Position numbers and translations under genes: made by a program. Positions 23,701 through 38,000 of a stretch of DNA of 64,000 bases are shown here, piece by piece. The DNA comes from Dirofilaria immitis (Eukaryota; Nematoda; Chromadorea; Rhabditida; Onchocercidae), in contig JAKNDB010000106.1 of assembly GCA_024305405.1 (NCBI GenBank), positions 62,001 to 126,000 of the forward strand, written 5' to 3'. How positions within the stretch are numbered: the first letter of the stretch is position 1; every line of letters starts with the position of its first letter. The notes under the pieces are model-generated. The model did no database searches, was not told the origin of the DNA, and saw only the letters and a program-made list of their open reading frames with translations.

Positions 23701-26006
23701 AATTTTACAAAATTAACTTATATTTAAAAATATATCTCGAAAAATTTTATAAACATAATTTCATAGAAAAAGGAAGATGTACAGGAAACGCCAATTTTAC
23801 TCAAAAATTTTCAAATTTTTGATAATTTTCTAACCTCCGCCAAGTGATGGATGAAAATATCACTTCGAATTATTTCCTTTACAACAATCGTCAAATGAAA
23901 TATTCTTGAGATGAAAATTTTAACATTAATTTTATCATTAATTTACTGATTAAAGGACAAATTATCTAATTATCAAACTGTTAGTTAAATTAACTTTTCA
24001 GCTTCAACGTTTTCCGTATCCACCATATAAAAATATCATTATTGAACTTGGCATATACTTCTTAACTACCGTTGTCTCATTTTCTTTCTTGATCAATGTT
24101 ATCTATATCACACGTACAATAGTAATCGAAAAAGAAACTCAAATTAAGGTAACAATTGATTACAACTCATTTTTGCAATCATATTGTTAAAAATATTATG
24201 GATGTGATATTGAAAATAGCGAATAGCAAAGCAATTAATATTTTGAATAATTAGGCAAAATTAAGCAAATAGATATTGAATAATTAAGGAAATTAAGCAT
24301 TTATATTAAGCAATTATCAAGATAGGATAAGATTATTTTTTGTTAAAAATCAGGCATTCTATAACATAGTAATTAATTAATTAAGAAAAATTTACTTAAA
24401 GTTGATTATTTTTTATAAAACTTATCTAGATTTAATTTAGCTAATTAACAAATGATGGAAGCGAAATTTTTCTTCTAATTTTAATAAGCTCGAATAAATA
24501 AATAGCTACTTCAAAATTACCATATTTACTAATTTAAAGTTAAAATTAGGTTGAAAAAAATTTTTTTCCAAAATATCAATTTTACAGTCATATATGAAAG
24601 TAATGGGACTATCACAATGGATCCTATGGCTTTCCTATTTCATTAGTAATATTATCAAATTATCAGTAAATGTGATTATTTTATCGGCGCTTTTTATGTT
24701 ATTACACCAAAAAGTGATCCTACTGTAGCATTTGTTTTATTTATCCTTTACGCACTAAATGTTATATACGTGGCATTTGCTGCTTCAGCTTTTCTTCAAT
24801 CCGGTAAATCATTTTTTCTTAAAATTTCCAAAAAAAATGATTTAAAAGTTTAAAATTCGAGAAATAAAATGAGAAATTGAAAAAAAATACAAATTATGTC
24901 TTGCAAAATATATATTTAAATGTATATTTATTTTGCAAAATATTTAAATTTTTTTGCTTTCTATTTGCAAATATTTCTTGAAAATTTTCAAACTTACTCC
25001 CGACTTTAAACTTTTATGGTTACGTTTGAAATTTAATTCATTGAAAATAAGTAAATTTATTATTTGATAAATAGGTTCTGCCGCAATGCAAATTATTCCT
25101 TTTATATGGGTTATACTGTATGCTTGGCATTTGATCTTCAATATTAAGGATTTAATTTCACCTTTTTCACCTGTCATCCGTTTGTTGAACTCATTGAATC
25201 CGGATATTGCGCTTACATATGCATTAGGCTTCATGTGTCAGTATGAAACACTCAGTTGGTCTTTTTTCATTTCTAACAATAGGTTAATTATTACTAAATT
25301 AATTAATCATTAATGATTGTGTATCGCTGACTTTTCCTCAAGTGAGATATAAATAGAGCATTGTTTATTGTGCCACTATCTATTAAGTTTAATGATTGAA
25401 ATTTCGGGAATTGATAGGTTTAATTGAGATTTTGATTTTTACAATCTTTCGACATAGTTTGGAGATATTGAAATTCTAAAAAAATATTACTTCATGTTTT
25501 AAAGTAAAACTGTTTTTGTTTTTGTTCTCGATGGCAAATACAGTAATCTATTGAAAACTGCTATTAATAAATAAGAAAATATTAATTATTTTCCTACTAT
25601 TAAAAACTGTAAAGCAGATGTCGTAATATCCTCGATATACTTAACGTGACGAAATTAAATTTTAGTGATAATAAATTCAAATATCAAAATTGAATGCTTC
25701 TCGAAGATCAGCACATGTAGCCCGTAATTTTTTGAATTAATACAAAGTCAATCCTTTCGCAAGAAAACTTTTGCATTTTATTTCAGACTTCTGATTTGAA
25801 CTTTATAAATTTTTCCAATTACAGGCTCGGGAACATCTTGGTCTCAGTTACTTGTAAATCCAACACCTGACGAACCTTTAACATTAGGTCATTTCTTTTT
25901 GATGCTTATCATTGATGTTATTATTTTTGCTACCATAACTTGGTATGTTGAAGCAGTGAATCCTGGCTTTGATGGAGTACCACAGAAACCATATTTCTTT
26001 CTACAA
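20761..26006 (+). CDS. ABCA gene: exons for the N-terminus and membrane domain 1
   Basis: Exons seen: 20761-20913, 21180-21290, 21475-21648, 21851-21986, 22492-22569, 23086-23286, 23590-23693, 24002-24148, 24588-24803, 25075-25282 and 25825-26006. The first gives the cytosolic start and first helix. The next six make the large extracellular loop ([19 protein letters not shown] and [18 protein letters not shown] are typical, then [18 protein letters not shown]). Those from 24002 supply the remaining helices ([39 protein letters not shown]), ending in [20 protein letters not shown], the ABCA mark just before ATPase domain 1. The exon at 24588 has lost one base near 24710; restoring the count also restores the phase needed by the next exon. 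The join 25282/25825 does not keep frame as read. Confidence 0.8.
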
Positions 26007-29000
26007 GTTAATTTTAGTATATCTTTGTTTTATTATTTGAAAAGAGATTGAAATTATTTAATACAAAACTGGCCATTTTTGGCATGAAATACTTAATAGT
26101 TGGTATTTTTATCCAACTGATAAGATATATCATCATTAGTGATAGTGGAAGCATTGATTAATCATTGTCTTTTAAAGTCTTATCTCATTTAAAATGAACA
26201 AATTAATATCCTTTGTTAACTTTCAAACGTGAAAATATTTTTGCTGAGATTTCCAAAAGTATTGAGAATTATATTTTCCATTTAATAATAAATATCTTTT
26301 TGGTCGCATTATTTATATATTGTATGTGAATTAGAGACTAATTAAAATGAAGTTCATTAAGAAAAATACGATTACCTATTATAGCGAATTTATTGGTGCG
26401 GAAGAAATGAAATTGAAGAAAATTCCAGCAAACATATTCAATTAAATTTTAATTATTCACCGAATATTGATTGCTCATTGATTGAAGATGCACCAAAAAC
26501 TTTGCATACCGTAGTAGAAATTGTTGATTTATGCAAAACTTACGAAAAATCATTCCTACGCAAACTTTTACATTGTAACTTTGTAAGTTTATTTTAGATT
26601 ATTAGTAATACCTGCGCCAGGATTAATTGGATTATTTTAATTTTTATGCATAAAAGAGCAAATAATGAGATAAAACTATAAATAAATGAAGAGGAATTCG
26701 GGAATGAACTTCGGTCCAATTGTTCATTTTATTCAATTGTTAAATTTTAATTTATATTGTAACAAATTTATTGTTGACTTAAACTTAATCAAACTAGTTT
26801 TTATATGAATAGAAACATTAATTTCATTTCATTAATTTTAAATTATAAAAAAATTGAAATCTTGATGAAATAGATGATATAATATTTTTGTTTATAAAAA
26901 CATTTTGAATTACAGTCCAAAAGGAAACGAAAGCTATAAGTCATTTGTATACGAAAATGTATTCTGGTCAAATAACGGTTTTACTAGGTGAAAATGGTGC
27001 AGGCAAAAGTACCATATTTTCTATTCTAACAGGTATTTTTGGTTGCAAATAAATGAAAGTAAAAAATTCAAAACAATTACTTTCTGAATTTTGAAATTAT
27101 AAACAAAACAAAATTTTTTACCATATCTTTTCTATTAAACTTCTTATCTGTGATGATTTTTTTCATGAATGATTAAATATGGAAGCAATCATTCATGAAA
27201 AATTTAATTTTTGATCATTCATGAAAAATTTAATCATATATGAATATTTCTATTGCATTAAATTATTTAATTTGAATATTTCGACTTAAATTTTTAATTC
27301 ATCAATTCAGGTGTACGACAACCAACTAGCGGTACCGTTTATATAAAAGGTTATGATATTCGGAAAGAATTACCAGAAATTCAATCTCGACTTGGATACT
27401 GTCCGCAATATAATATTATTCTTGATTGCTTAACAGTTATCGAACACCTTGAATTCTTTTGCAAGGTATTTTCTATTGAATATAATACACAAAGTGTTGA
27501 AAGTAAAATAATTCTGAAAATTGTAATTTAATTTGAAAAATGAGATCCTTATCTGCTATTTATAGCAATTTGATAATATAGAAATAAATTTTTCCTATTT
27601 TTATTTGTTTTTCAAGCTATTCGCAGCATTAATTATTTTCAAACTTTTTCTTCTATGGAACTTGATAATGATACTTTTGTCAAAAAAAACTTCATCATTA
27701 TTTATTGAAATGTGTTTGAATTTTTAGAAGTTAAACATGTAGATGCAAATTTTATAAGGCGCTTTTGCAATATTATCTTAAAATATTTGAAGGCACTTTT
27801 GAGCCACACTTTTAAAATGCTTATAATTACAGTTGAAAGGTTGCGAGTGGCAGGTGAAAGAAGCAAATGATCTATTGCAAAACTTAAAATTGACCATAAA
27901 GCGCATTTTTATGGACAATATTTATCCGGTGGCCAAAAGCGTAAATTATCTTTGGCAATTGCGCTTATTGGTTGCTCTGAGGTAAATTAAATTCAACTTT
28001 CCTGAAATCCAGAAAATGATGATTTCATGAATTGTATAATTTGAAGATAATCTGCATTTTCATATGAAAACATTCCACTACTATTATAAAATAGTACAAC
28101 AGGAATTAATAGATAGATTTAACGTACGAATCGGATGTCGAGATGAAATTCTTTATGCTAATTAATGATTAGCTAAATCTTGAGAGAAATAAAGTGGACT
28201 TTATAAAATAAATAAATTTGAAATAATTAAATTCTTAACGAGACTACAATTACAATTTCATCATAATTAAACTGTCATAATGATATCGAAACAATTCTTC
28301 TACGATTCATTCTTATTTTTCTAATGTTATTAGGTAGTTTTATTGGATGAGCCGACATCAGGAATGGACCCAGATTCTCGTCGTGAAACCTGGTCATTAC
28401 TCCAGGATGAAAAAGTTTGATAATTTTATCAACGAAAAATAATTAGAAATAACTTTGTGCTTAATAAATTTCTCAAAAATTGTTCAATTCTTTTGTCAAT
28501 TTAGTAAACGAAAATAATTAGCATATTTTCTTTTCAAAAAAAAAGATTATATTTGCATGATTCCATATGATTTTTATATTTTTTTCTTTAAATATTCAAG
28601 TCATCGAAAAAATTTAAATAACTTAAAACGATTTTCTTTATTTCATTTTTTACAGAAAAAGCGTACAATATTGCTCACAACACATTATATGGATGAAGCG
28701 GATATATTAGGCGATCGGATAACAATATTAGCAAATGGTCAGGTACAATGCACCGGTTCAGGAATATTTTTAAAGAAAAATATGGTATTTTTTAGAAGTT
28801 TTTAAAATAAATTTTTATTCTTTAATGCACCATAATGCCTAATTAATTCGATATGATATTGACTAATCAAATGAGATTGATGAATTACTTGGGAAAATTT
28901 CCGAACCTTCCATATAAATAAGAAATGAAATTGGTAATAAAAACAAATGAAGAAAAATAACGCCCTTATATTACATTGTGAAATCTCGATATGTAGCCGG

Positions 29001-32000
29001 TGAATATCGATTAACAGTAGTATATAATGAAGATAAGAAAGCGGATGACCATGCTGCAGCGGTATTAAAGACTTTAACTTTACTTCGTCAATTCATTCTT
29101 GGTACCACAATACATTCGTCGAATGGTTTTGAAGTTATCTTTTGTTACCAGCAGATCAACGACAAAAGTAAAGTTTATCATTTATTTCAAAATCAATAGA
29201 ACTAAATATATCGTTAATAGAAATGTACATTTGATTTTGTATGCTTAATTTGACATAAAATATTGAAATATTGGTTATAGTTATGGATATAAATCAGAAT
29301 TAAACCTAATTTTAAATTTATTTCAAACTTAAGTTATTTTCTAACTAGTAAATATTCAATCCAATCCATACTTTTCTCCGAAATATAATGAAAAATTCTT
29401 GGCGAGATTAATACTGTTTAGTGACCGTAATCGAATATAAATTAAATTATGTGTTCAAGTCTTATTAGATATATTCAGTAAAAGAAGTATTTCATTTATT
29501 CGATAATATAATATTCTGAAATCAGAATCAACTTTTTCTGAAAATTAAAATTTAAATTTATTTATAGCTTCTTGAACTTATTTAAAGAATTAGAAATAAG
29601 CACAGATTTACTTGGAATTAATACATTCGGTGTATCGGCAACGACTATGGACGAAGTTTTTTGAGGTAATTTCAAAAACCAATCTATTCATTTTTAGGTA
29701 GTTTTTTGAATAAAATCAATTTAGCTTCAAAATTTTAACTAAAATTTTTGCTTTTCCAATATATTTTAGAGTATGCCAAAATGCTGCCAAAAATTGTTAC
29801 CTGTGTCGGAAAATGATTTGCCGGATGATAAGAATCATCATTTTGAAATTTCCGGTATCGATTTGAATTTGAAATTTTCTCCTTCCAATATGTTTAAATT
29901 GTTAAAATTTGATATTTTTTTCGTTTTGTAAAAGCAATAAAACTTCGCCCAAAAAGTATAAATATCTGACGTAAACACTTTATGGTCATGTCAGAGTGTT
30001 CATGCTCGGCTAATCTACCATAAAAACATTGCCTTTAATGATATTTAAGTTAAAAATTTAGGTATTTAGGTATTTAAAGGTATTTTTTAGAGCTCAAATA
30101 CGAAAATCGATTACAAGGTTGTTTATATTATCTACAACACTTTCGAGCAATGTTTTACAAACGTTTCGCATACTTCTTTCGAAAGCGGGCATTCTTTCTT
30201 CTTGAATTATTGTTTCCCGTAAAATTTAATTGCAATTTTAACCAAATATTTCGTGTGTTTTGAATTGTTAAATGTACTATAATTCCATTGATCCATTTAT
30301 ATATAGAATTTGATAAGATTTCTTCTAATTATAACAAAATATTCATTGTTTTTTTAACGATATAATCTATTCAAAAATTCTCGACGAATAAGAGAGGTAA
30401 TCGCAACAAAAGTGTTTTTTTTTCATTTGCAGGCCATTTGTATGCTATTTATTCTGAATGGCTGTATGATGATACCGGTACAAAAAAGCAATCCAGTCTT
30501 TCGATTAATCTTCGACCGTATAGTAGTAGTGGAACAGTTGCTAATATTCATGTTCAAAATACAACAACAACCTATTTTCGAAGAAATCTTGAAGAGTACT
30601 TTCAAAATTTATCGTTGTGATTAGAATTATCAATTAATTAAACATCTGTTGAATATTATGCATTCATTGAACCAATTCATAACGTAATTTCTGAATTCTT
30701 AGGCTAAGAAATTACATATTTTCATATGGTAAATCTGCAGTTTCTTCAACTAAGAAACTAGATAAACATATCTTCTATTGCTTTGAAAATTCGAGAATAG
30801 CATAAATAAATAATACTAAACGTAACGTACTTATATGCAATCAGCACACCTGCATTTTGTCTTTGCAGTAACTATTGGTTAGAAAGAATTTAAGTTTGAA
30901 TGCTATCGAAAAAAATGTTTCATCTTTGAACATTCGATTGTAATTGCTGTTGTATCGAAAGCGCGTATAATTAATTATTTTAATTCACTTTTTATCTAAA
31001 AAAGTTAAAAATGAAATAATCGTCGTAAACAAGATGTGAATTTTAGAGTTATCCAAGAAGCAGCTTCCATAAATGCCGTACAAAAATATCCATTCAAATT
31101 GACTGTCGTCGATGATATCAGCAATGAATTAATTAAAAGTTCAAATGAAGTAATTTTTGCAATATGATCGATTATTTTGGAATCGATTTAAATATTAATT
31201 AGATATTAAGAAATGAAATCATTTGAAAAGTAAAGGATTGTTTATTTTCAGTTTTTTTCTTGGTTTCATGAATATTTTAATCAATATTTTGAAAAGATTA
31301 CATTAATAGTAAATTTCGTCTAATCAAACTTATTTGACTTAAAATAACAAAATGAAATGTTCATGATATATTTTTCTCATTTAAATTATCAGTTATATCA
31401 TTTACATGATAACCTGTGTTTATGTTCATTTAAAAGAGGTTAATAACATTAGAGAAATTTTTATTATCTATTTTAAATATTGATTAATTAATTCTATTTT
31501 ACAGCAAAAAGATCGTGGATTTGGATTGCATAATGCAGTCGCGTATAATTATTTCAGTAATTTATTGTTCCATGATTGGTTCATTGGTATATTATTGCTA
31601 TTATTTGTATCAAGTATAGCATAATATTGAAGTTAATAAATTAATGAATTTGTAAAATAACTGTCCAAGTTTTCTCTTTAGCTATGTTCAATAATTATGC
31701 ATTACATTCTCCTCCATTAGCAATTAATCTCGCTGATATAGCAATGATAAGTGAAAGTATTCAACGAAATATTTCCATACAGGTAAAAATTCTTTCTTTA
31801 TTATTTAATTACTAAAAAAGTTAAAATTAAAATTTTTATCTAATTTATTTAATTTTTTATATAATCGATGGTATAAGTATAATTTTAATTAAATAGAATT
31901 ACAATTCATTTCCTGGAACTTAATTTTTTGCTCAATAAATTGATTTATGATTGATTTCGTATAAATTAATGATTTCAACAATTCATCATTATATTAATGT

Positions 32001-35000
32001 ACCTCTTTTGATAGGTTAGTAATCATCCATTACCTCCAACAGCTACAGATGCTCTCAAAAGTCAAGATATTATTAATCAAGCAGCGTCTACTATCGGTTT
32101 TGCGGCCATTATGTCACTGAGTGCTGTAATTGCAAGTTTTGCGAATTTTATTATATATGAACGAACGACAAAATCTAAACATATGCAAGTGTGTTAGCAA
32201 CATTTTATTGAAAAAGAGTTTATTGAAATTCATATATTTTTAATATATCATTCCTTATGGGAAAAGCAATATAAATTTCATTATCATTATTATTATTTCT
32301 GATATGTTCTCATATTTGCATCGATTTTTACTTTATTCATTTATATCATATTGATTGGAATAGAAATTTTGCAAAAAACTAATTTGAAATATTTGTTTTT
32401 AATATAATATTAGATTCCGAATTGATAATTAATCGATTGATATTTATTAACATCTAAAATTGTAGCATTTTTACTATTTTTTTAATTAGATAATGTGTGG
32501 ATTGAGACATTGGATTTATTGGCTGACCGCATTTTTATGGGATTTTGTAATTTTCCTTCTACCTGCTACACTTTGCATTGGAGTCTTTTTATCATTAATT
32601 TAAAAGTTAGTCGAATTAATAATATTTCGATTTCAGGTAAGTGAAAATTTAATCTTTGAGTAGCTTTTCAAAGGTGTAAAATTATCGTCGAGATTCATTT
32701 TTATTCTATTTCTCAATAAAGATTCTTGATCCTAAAATTTATTTTTCATTATTTATCATAATTCTTTCATTCATATCATTGAATATTAAGATAAAAAAAC
32801 AACAATACTTTATTATTGAATGCTACTAAATAATATTCATTTAAATTTAACTATGATATCATATATTTCTGCAACATTTAGGAATTTGTAACTCGTCTTA
32901 CGGTAACATTAACAATATATTTGATTATGTTACTTTATGCTTGGGCTGAATTACCCTTTGTTTATTGGTGCTCATCGTTCTTCAAATCACCGACCAATGG
33001 AAATGCTACTATATGTGTTTACAATTTTATTTCAGGTTTTGTTATTATTTTTGAAAATTTGATGAATTTAACAAAATTATTCAATTCTATTAATTTACTC
33101 GTTTTGCTCATAAAAAGTGGAATAAATGAAATAGTATGTTCACTTGATTTCATCATTTAATTTTTTATGTTAGTGATAATTTTATGATAAGCAATTTGTT
33201 AATATAATTTTTTTATCAGGAGAAAAACTTAGATTATTAGATAGAATACATTGGATAGAATTATGAACTTTTTCATGAAAAATCACTGAAATTTTTCAAA
33301 GCAATATTTCTTATATCAGGCAGCGACAGTTGTCTAAGCTATTACATCAAAAATAGCTATCTAGTGATATTTGTGATAGCATGATAAATATATATGATTT
33401 TTAACTTCTTATCAATTCATTTCATTTCTTTTATCACCATTTTATCAAAATAGGCATGATCGGTGTAGTTGCCGTTTCGATTGTTGGAAAAGTATCCAGC
33501 AATGATACGGCAAATAATCTTTCGATTATTTGGTCGTTGCTATTTCCCACTTATAATTTAAGTCTTTGCTTCTCAAAAGCTTATACAAATGAGCATACGA
33601 AAGAAGCATGTCAAATACTTGACTGTTCAATTGAAGAAATTCGTAAGATCGCTAAAGAATGTTGTGGCAGCGATGATGGTTCGTTAAATTTTGTTCTCTT
33701 TTTTAACAAAATTTTATATTTCGATAGATTTATGATCGATGTAAAATAGTCGAGAAAAAGAAAGGAAGTGATAGAAGAAATGATAAAATGAAAAATTGAT
33801 AGGTAAAATACGAAGAAACAAAAAGTGAATAAATTAGATTCTAAATGTTGTAGTTTCTGGTGAAATACGCAAAAATATATTATATCCCATTTCGTTATAT
33901 CATTTCCAATGGAACTGTAATTAGTCAAATTACTAGTTCAATTTAGTAAAAATTAAGTTTGTGATAGTTCAATAAAGGATGAGACATTTTATCAACAGAT
34001 ATTCACTAAATAGAGTTTAAAAAAGATGTGAAACTTTTGTGGAATAATTGATAGAAAGAGTAAAGCAAAACAAAATAATAATAATAATAAAGATTATGAA
34101 CTAATATATATTATATTTGAATTAAAAATGATTACGATAATAACAATTATATAGTTGAAGAAAAAATAAATGAATAAATAAAATAAACGTTACCGTTTCA
34201 ATTTATGCATTTATCCTTATCATTTCAAATATACTATTTAATTTAGCTTAGATTTTGATTAATGATAAGTAAGCAATATAATGAATGCTTTTCTGCAATG
34301 CTTAAAATTCCAAATTCAATAAATAATATTTTTGCAAAACCTCGGCAAAAAAAATTACATTTTTAGAACGATTTTATGTTGATAATATGTTGTTAAGTAC
34401 GGGTAAAACGGGAATGGCATTGATGATTATTTTCTTATTTCTTCATTCTATCATTTTTGGCTTGCTATTGCTGCATATGAAACGAATTTAATCGGAATTA
34501 TTAAACGATGGTTACGAAGGGATGCTATGATGAATAATAAAGTTAGTTAATTATTGTTTAATTAATTTCTTCTTAATTTCTAGTAATGTAACAAGCCTCG
34601 ATTTTTTGAACAAATTTCTAGTGAACATTTTTATTGTAGAAATTAATTGGTCTTGGGATTTGTTCGTCTTTTTAATTCATTCGTTTTTCGTTTTTCTCAC
34701 CTATGACATTAGTTCTTACTTTTTTTGCACTGTAAAACCTCAAGTTTTCATACATAATTAATTATTAACGAGAATGACAAGGTTAATCATTTGTGAATTG
34801 AACGTGATGATTCAGTAATAACTTTAAAATTGTTTCGTTTAATCTTATTCAATAAATAATATGATCGCTTTCAATTATAATAAAAATGAAGCTTTAAAGT
34901 CGTTGAGATTTTTCGAAATCTTAAGGAGTAAAATTAGAAAATTTTTGAAATGACGAGAAAATTATTTTCTTACAGATAGCTAATGCTGAAACTTCTCAAA

Positions 35001-38000
35001 TGCATGATGAAAACAATGATATAGTGATGGAGAAAGAAAAATACATAAAATGGAAAACAATAATGCTTTGGTGATCGTGCGTGATCTCGAGAAGTGGTAT
35101 GGAAATCTGAATGCTGTCAAAAGGATTAATTTTCATGTTACAAAGGGCGAATGTTTTGGTTTATTAGGTTAAATATAATTTATTTCCATTCATGTAGAAC
35201 TTCACATTTTTTAGGATAGATATTAGGTTAGGAGGAGCCTAATTATTTGTCATTAAGTTGTTGATATGGCAAGAGATGATAATTTGAGATTATTTAACAA
35301 AATCTAGATATTTATGAAATTTGCTTCGCATTTCTTGAAGAGTAAAAGTAGAGATTTTTTCTTTTTGCAATGTTAAGTAAAATTGAATTGAAAATTGAGA
35401 TTTGAAATTTTTAGGTATAAATGGAGCTGGTAAGACGACAGTATTTCAAATGTTAACTGGTGAAAGTAAAAGCTGTGGAGGCGACGTTTATATTCACGGA
35501 TTTAATATACAAACTCATTGGAGAAAAGTTTGAATTATTTTTTAAAAATTAATGGTAAAAAGAATTGTGCACGATGAATGATTGTTTACTTGTTTTTACT
35601 GAAGTATCACTTCACCTTTTTCAGGCTTAAAATTATCCTAATATTTTTATTCTTTTTCAAAAAATCTTGCCATAGTTCTTTTGTAAAAAATTAAATCATT
35701 TTTTTTTTTATGCTTCTTTAAGGCATATAGTCACATCGGATACTGTCCACAGTTTGATGCAATTATCGGTGAAATGACTGGCCAGGAAACATTACAGATG
35801 TTTGCACGGTTACGTGGAGTCAGAGAGTGTGACGTTACTCAAATAACTGATTCAATGATTCGTATTGTTGCACTTGACAGATATAGGAATAATCTCATTA
35901 AAACATATAGGTTAGTTTAAAGCAAGACTTTTGCATGATTGATTTATTATTTTCTTCTAAATGATTGATTCCTTATCACTTTTAGTTTTCTTAGCGTATT
36001 TATCAGTTTAACAGTATCTTATTGGGTAACATGACATAACATACTTTTCTTTATTGAATGTTGCTATACAACTTATAATTCCTTAGTGTTACATAAAATC
36101 CATGATTCTTCACATACCTTCTTAAGCTTTGCTTTAATTAGGTTATTGGAAAAGATCAATATGTCGCAATCGAATTAGATGATTATTGAATTTATTCACT
36201 TTTAAAAATATTCTTCATTGCGTACAATCGCGCACAATCAAAATTTTTGAAACAAGCAAATTTCCATATGTTTCAGTCCATTTCGAAATGATTTTTAAAT
36301 TAGAAAATTTTGCATTAAAAATTTATAATCTAAATATTCAGAGAGGGACGTTTATAAATTTAAAAGAGACTAAAATTCCAAGTTAACGCATATTCAAATT
36401 TTTTGTTTGAGTATAAGCTATGCAAGACATTATCTTTCGAGTTTGACTTAATCTTATAGAAATTGAAACTATAAATTCTTATTGTGCTAATTTGTTGAGC
36501 CTTAAATTGACAAGACAACAACAAAACTTAATGACTGAAATTGAAGAAGTGATCAGTGAGCTGCCGGATGTTCTTGTATTCAATGTTAATCCACTGAAAT
36601 AGAGTTTCAAATAAAGGCAATAGACAGTCATGAAGGATCCATTACAAAGAAAGGGAAATACAAAGATCGAATTATGGGAGCGAGCATATTATTCAGAAAG
36701 ATGGTACGGTAACTGGTCCAGCGTGTTGCAAAGATTTTTGTGTATCAACATTATAATAGTTGACGAAGGAGCCATTGATCATAATATGAAAGTATGATTC
36801 AAGGCGTAATCAAGAAGTTAAAATATGACATGCGTGTCACAATCTTAGGCCATATTCAACGTGGTGGCAGCCCATCTGTATTTAATCGATTGTTTCGCTG
36901 TAGAATGGAAGCAGAAGCTACTATTAACATTAATGGAAGTGAAAGAAGAATCGGAAGCTTGTGTAGTTTCCACTGATAGAAATCAAATGGTACGAATTCC
37001 GTTGATGAAATGTGTGGAACGAACAAAAATTGATTTAGTTCTATTTTTTATGTTGGGATTTTGTTTTCGTTCTTTTTTCTTTTTTGTCAAAACAACAATG
37101 GATATAAAAGATTAGGTAACAGCTCTAAAACTACCTGGTCGTACTTTTCGACGTTCAATATTGCTATTATGAATATTAACTCACCCATGCGTTGGTTGTA
37201 ATGCAGCATTGATGAGTTACGTTCGGACGGCTAGCTTTCAAGGATGTATCCCGTATTGCATCTATAATTCCAATGAAGGCCTTGCTACTGGTCAGTTTCA
37301 AAAAATGGAATGAAGCGATGTAGCATTATGGTGTGCAGAATGAGGTTCATTTCTTTGTGATTAACGAAACCTTCCAAATAATAATATGCTTACATTAATG
37401 ACTAAAAATTTTCTACGCTTTAATATTCATAGTTCATTTGTTATAATTAGTGGATAATATTCATAATTTAACTGTTATAATTAGTGGTTTTAATGCTTAC
37501 CATACATGCTTAATATTTACTCAAAATCGCGAAAATTTCCACTTTCCGAATTCCAATGTGTGTCATACCGTCGTCTATCATTAATAACAGTGTGCCAGGA
37601 ACCGGATTCACTCTTGGTGATGATTCGTCATTAAATGAAATTTCCAAAATGATCGATAAAATCAAGCAATCAGCAACTGGTTCTAAGCGTCATGTTTTCA
37701 TCATTAAAACTATAAGAAACCATTGTGGCTACTTGGCTGTGTTATCAGCGATGGGAAGCAGTGCTGATGCAACTTCTATTTATGAAGAAATTTTTGGCGC
37801 ACATGAATTGCTCAATGATACATGTGTTATAGCGGAAAAAATGCAAACGGGAACTTGACATTATTTGATTATTCGCAATAAAAACATCAGAAAATAGTAC
37901 ATCTAAATTTATCTGACAATTATTTACGGAAGAAGACAAAGATATTTTCTCAACTTGAACCAATGTTTTGGATTATACTCAACAGGGTGTAATTCGTCAC

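Noticed and set aside
33611..33928. 105-codon minus-strand frame
   Set aside because: Half of it is antisense to an ABCA exon with a good motif match; the rest is low-complexity Phe/Ser-rich sequence typical of chance frames here.
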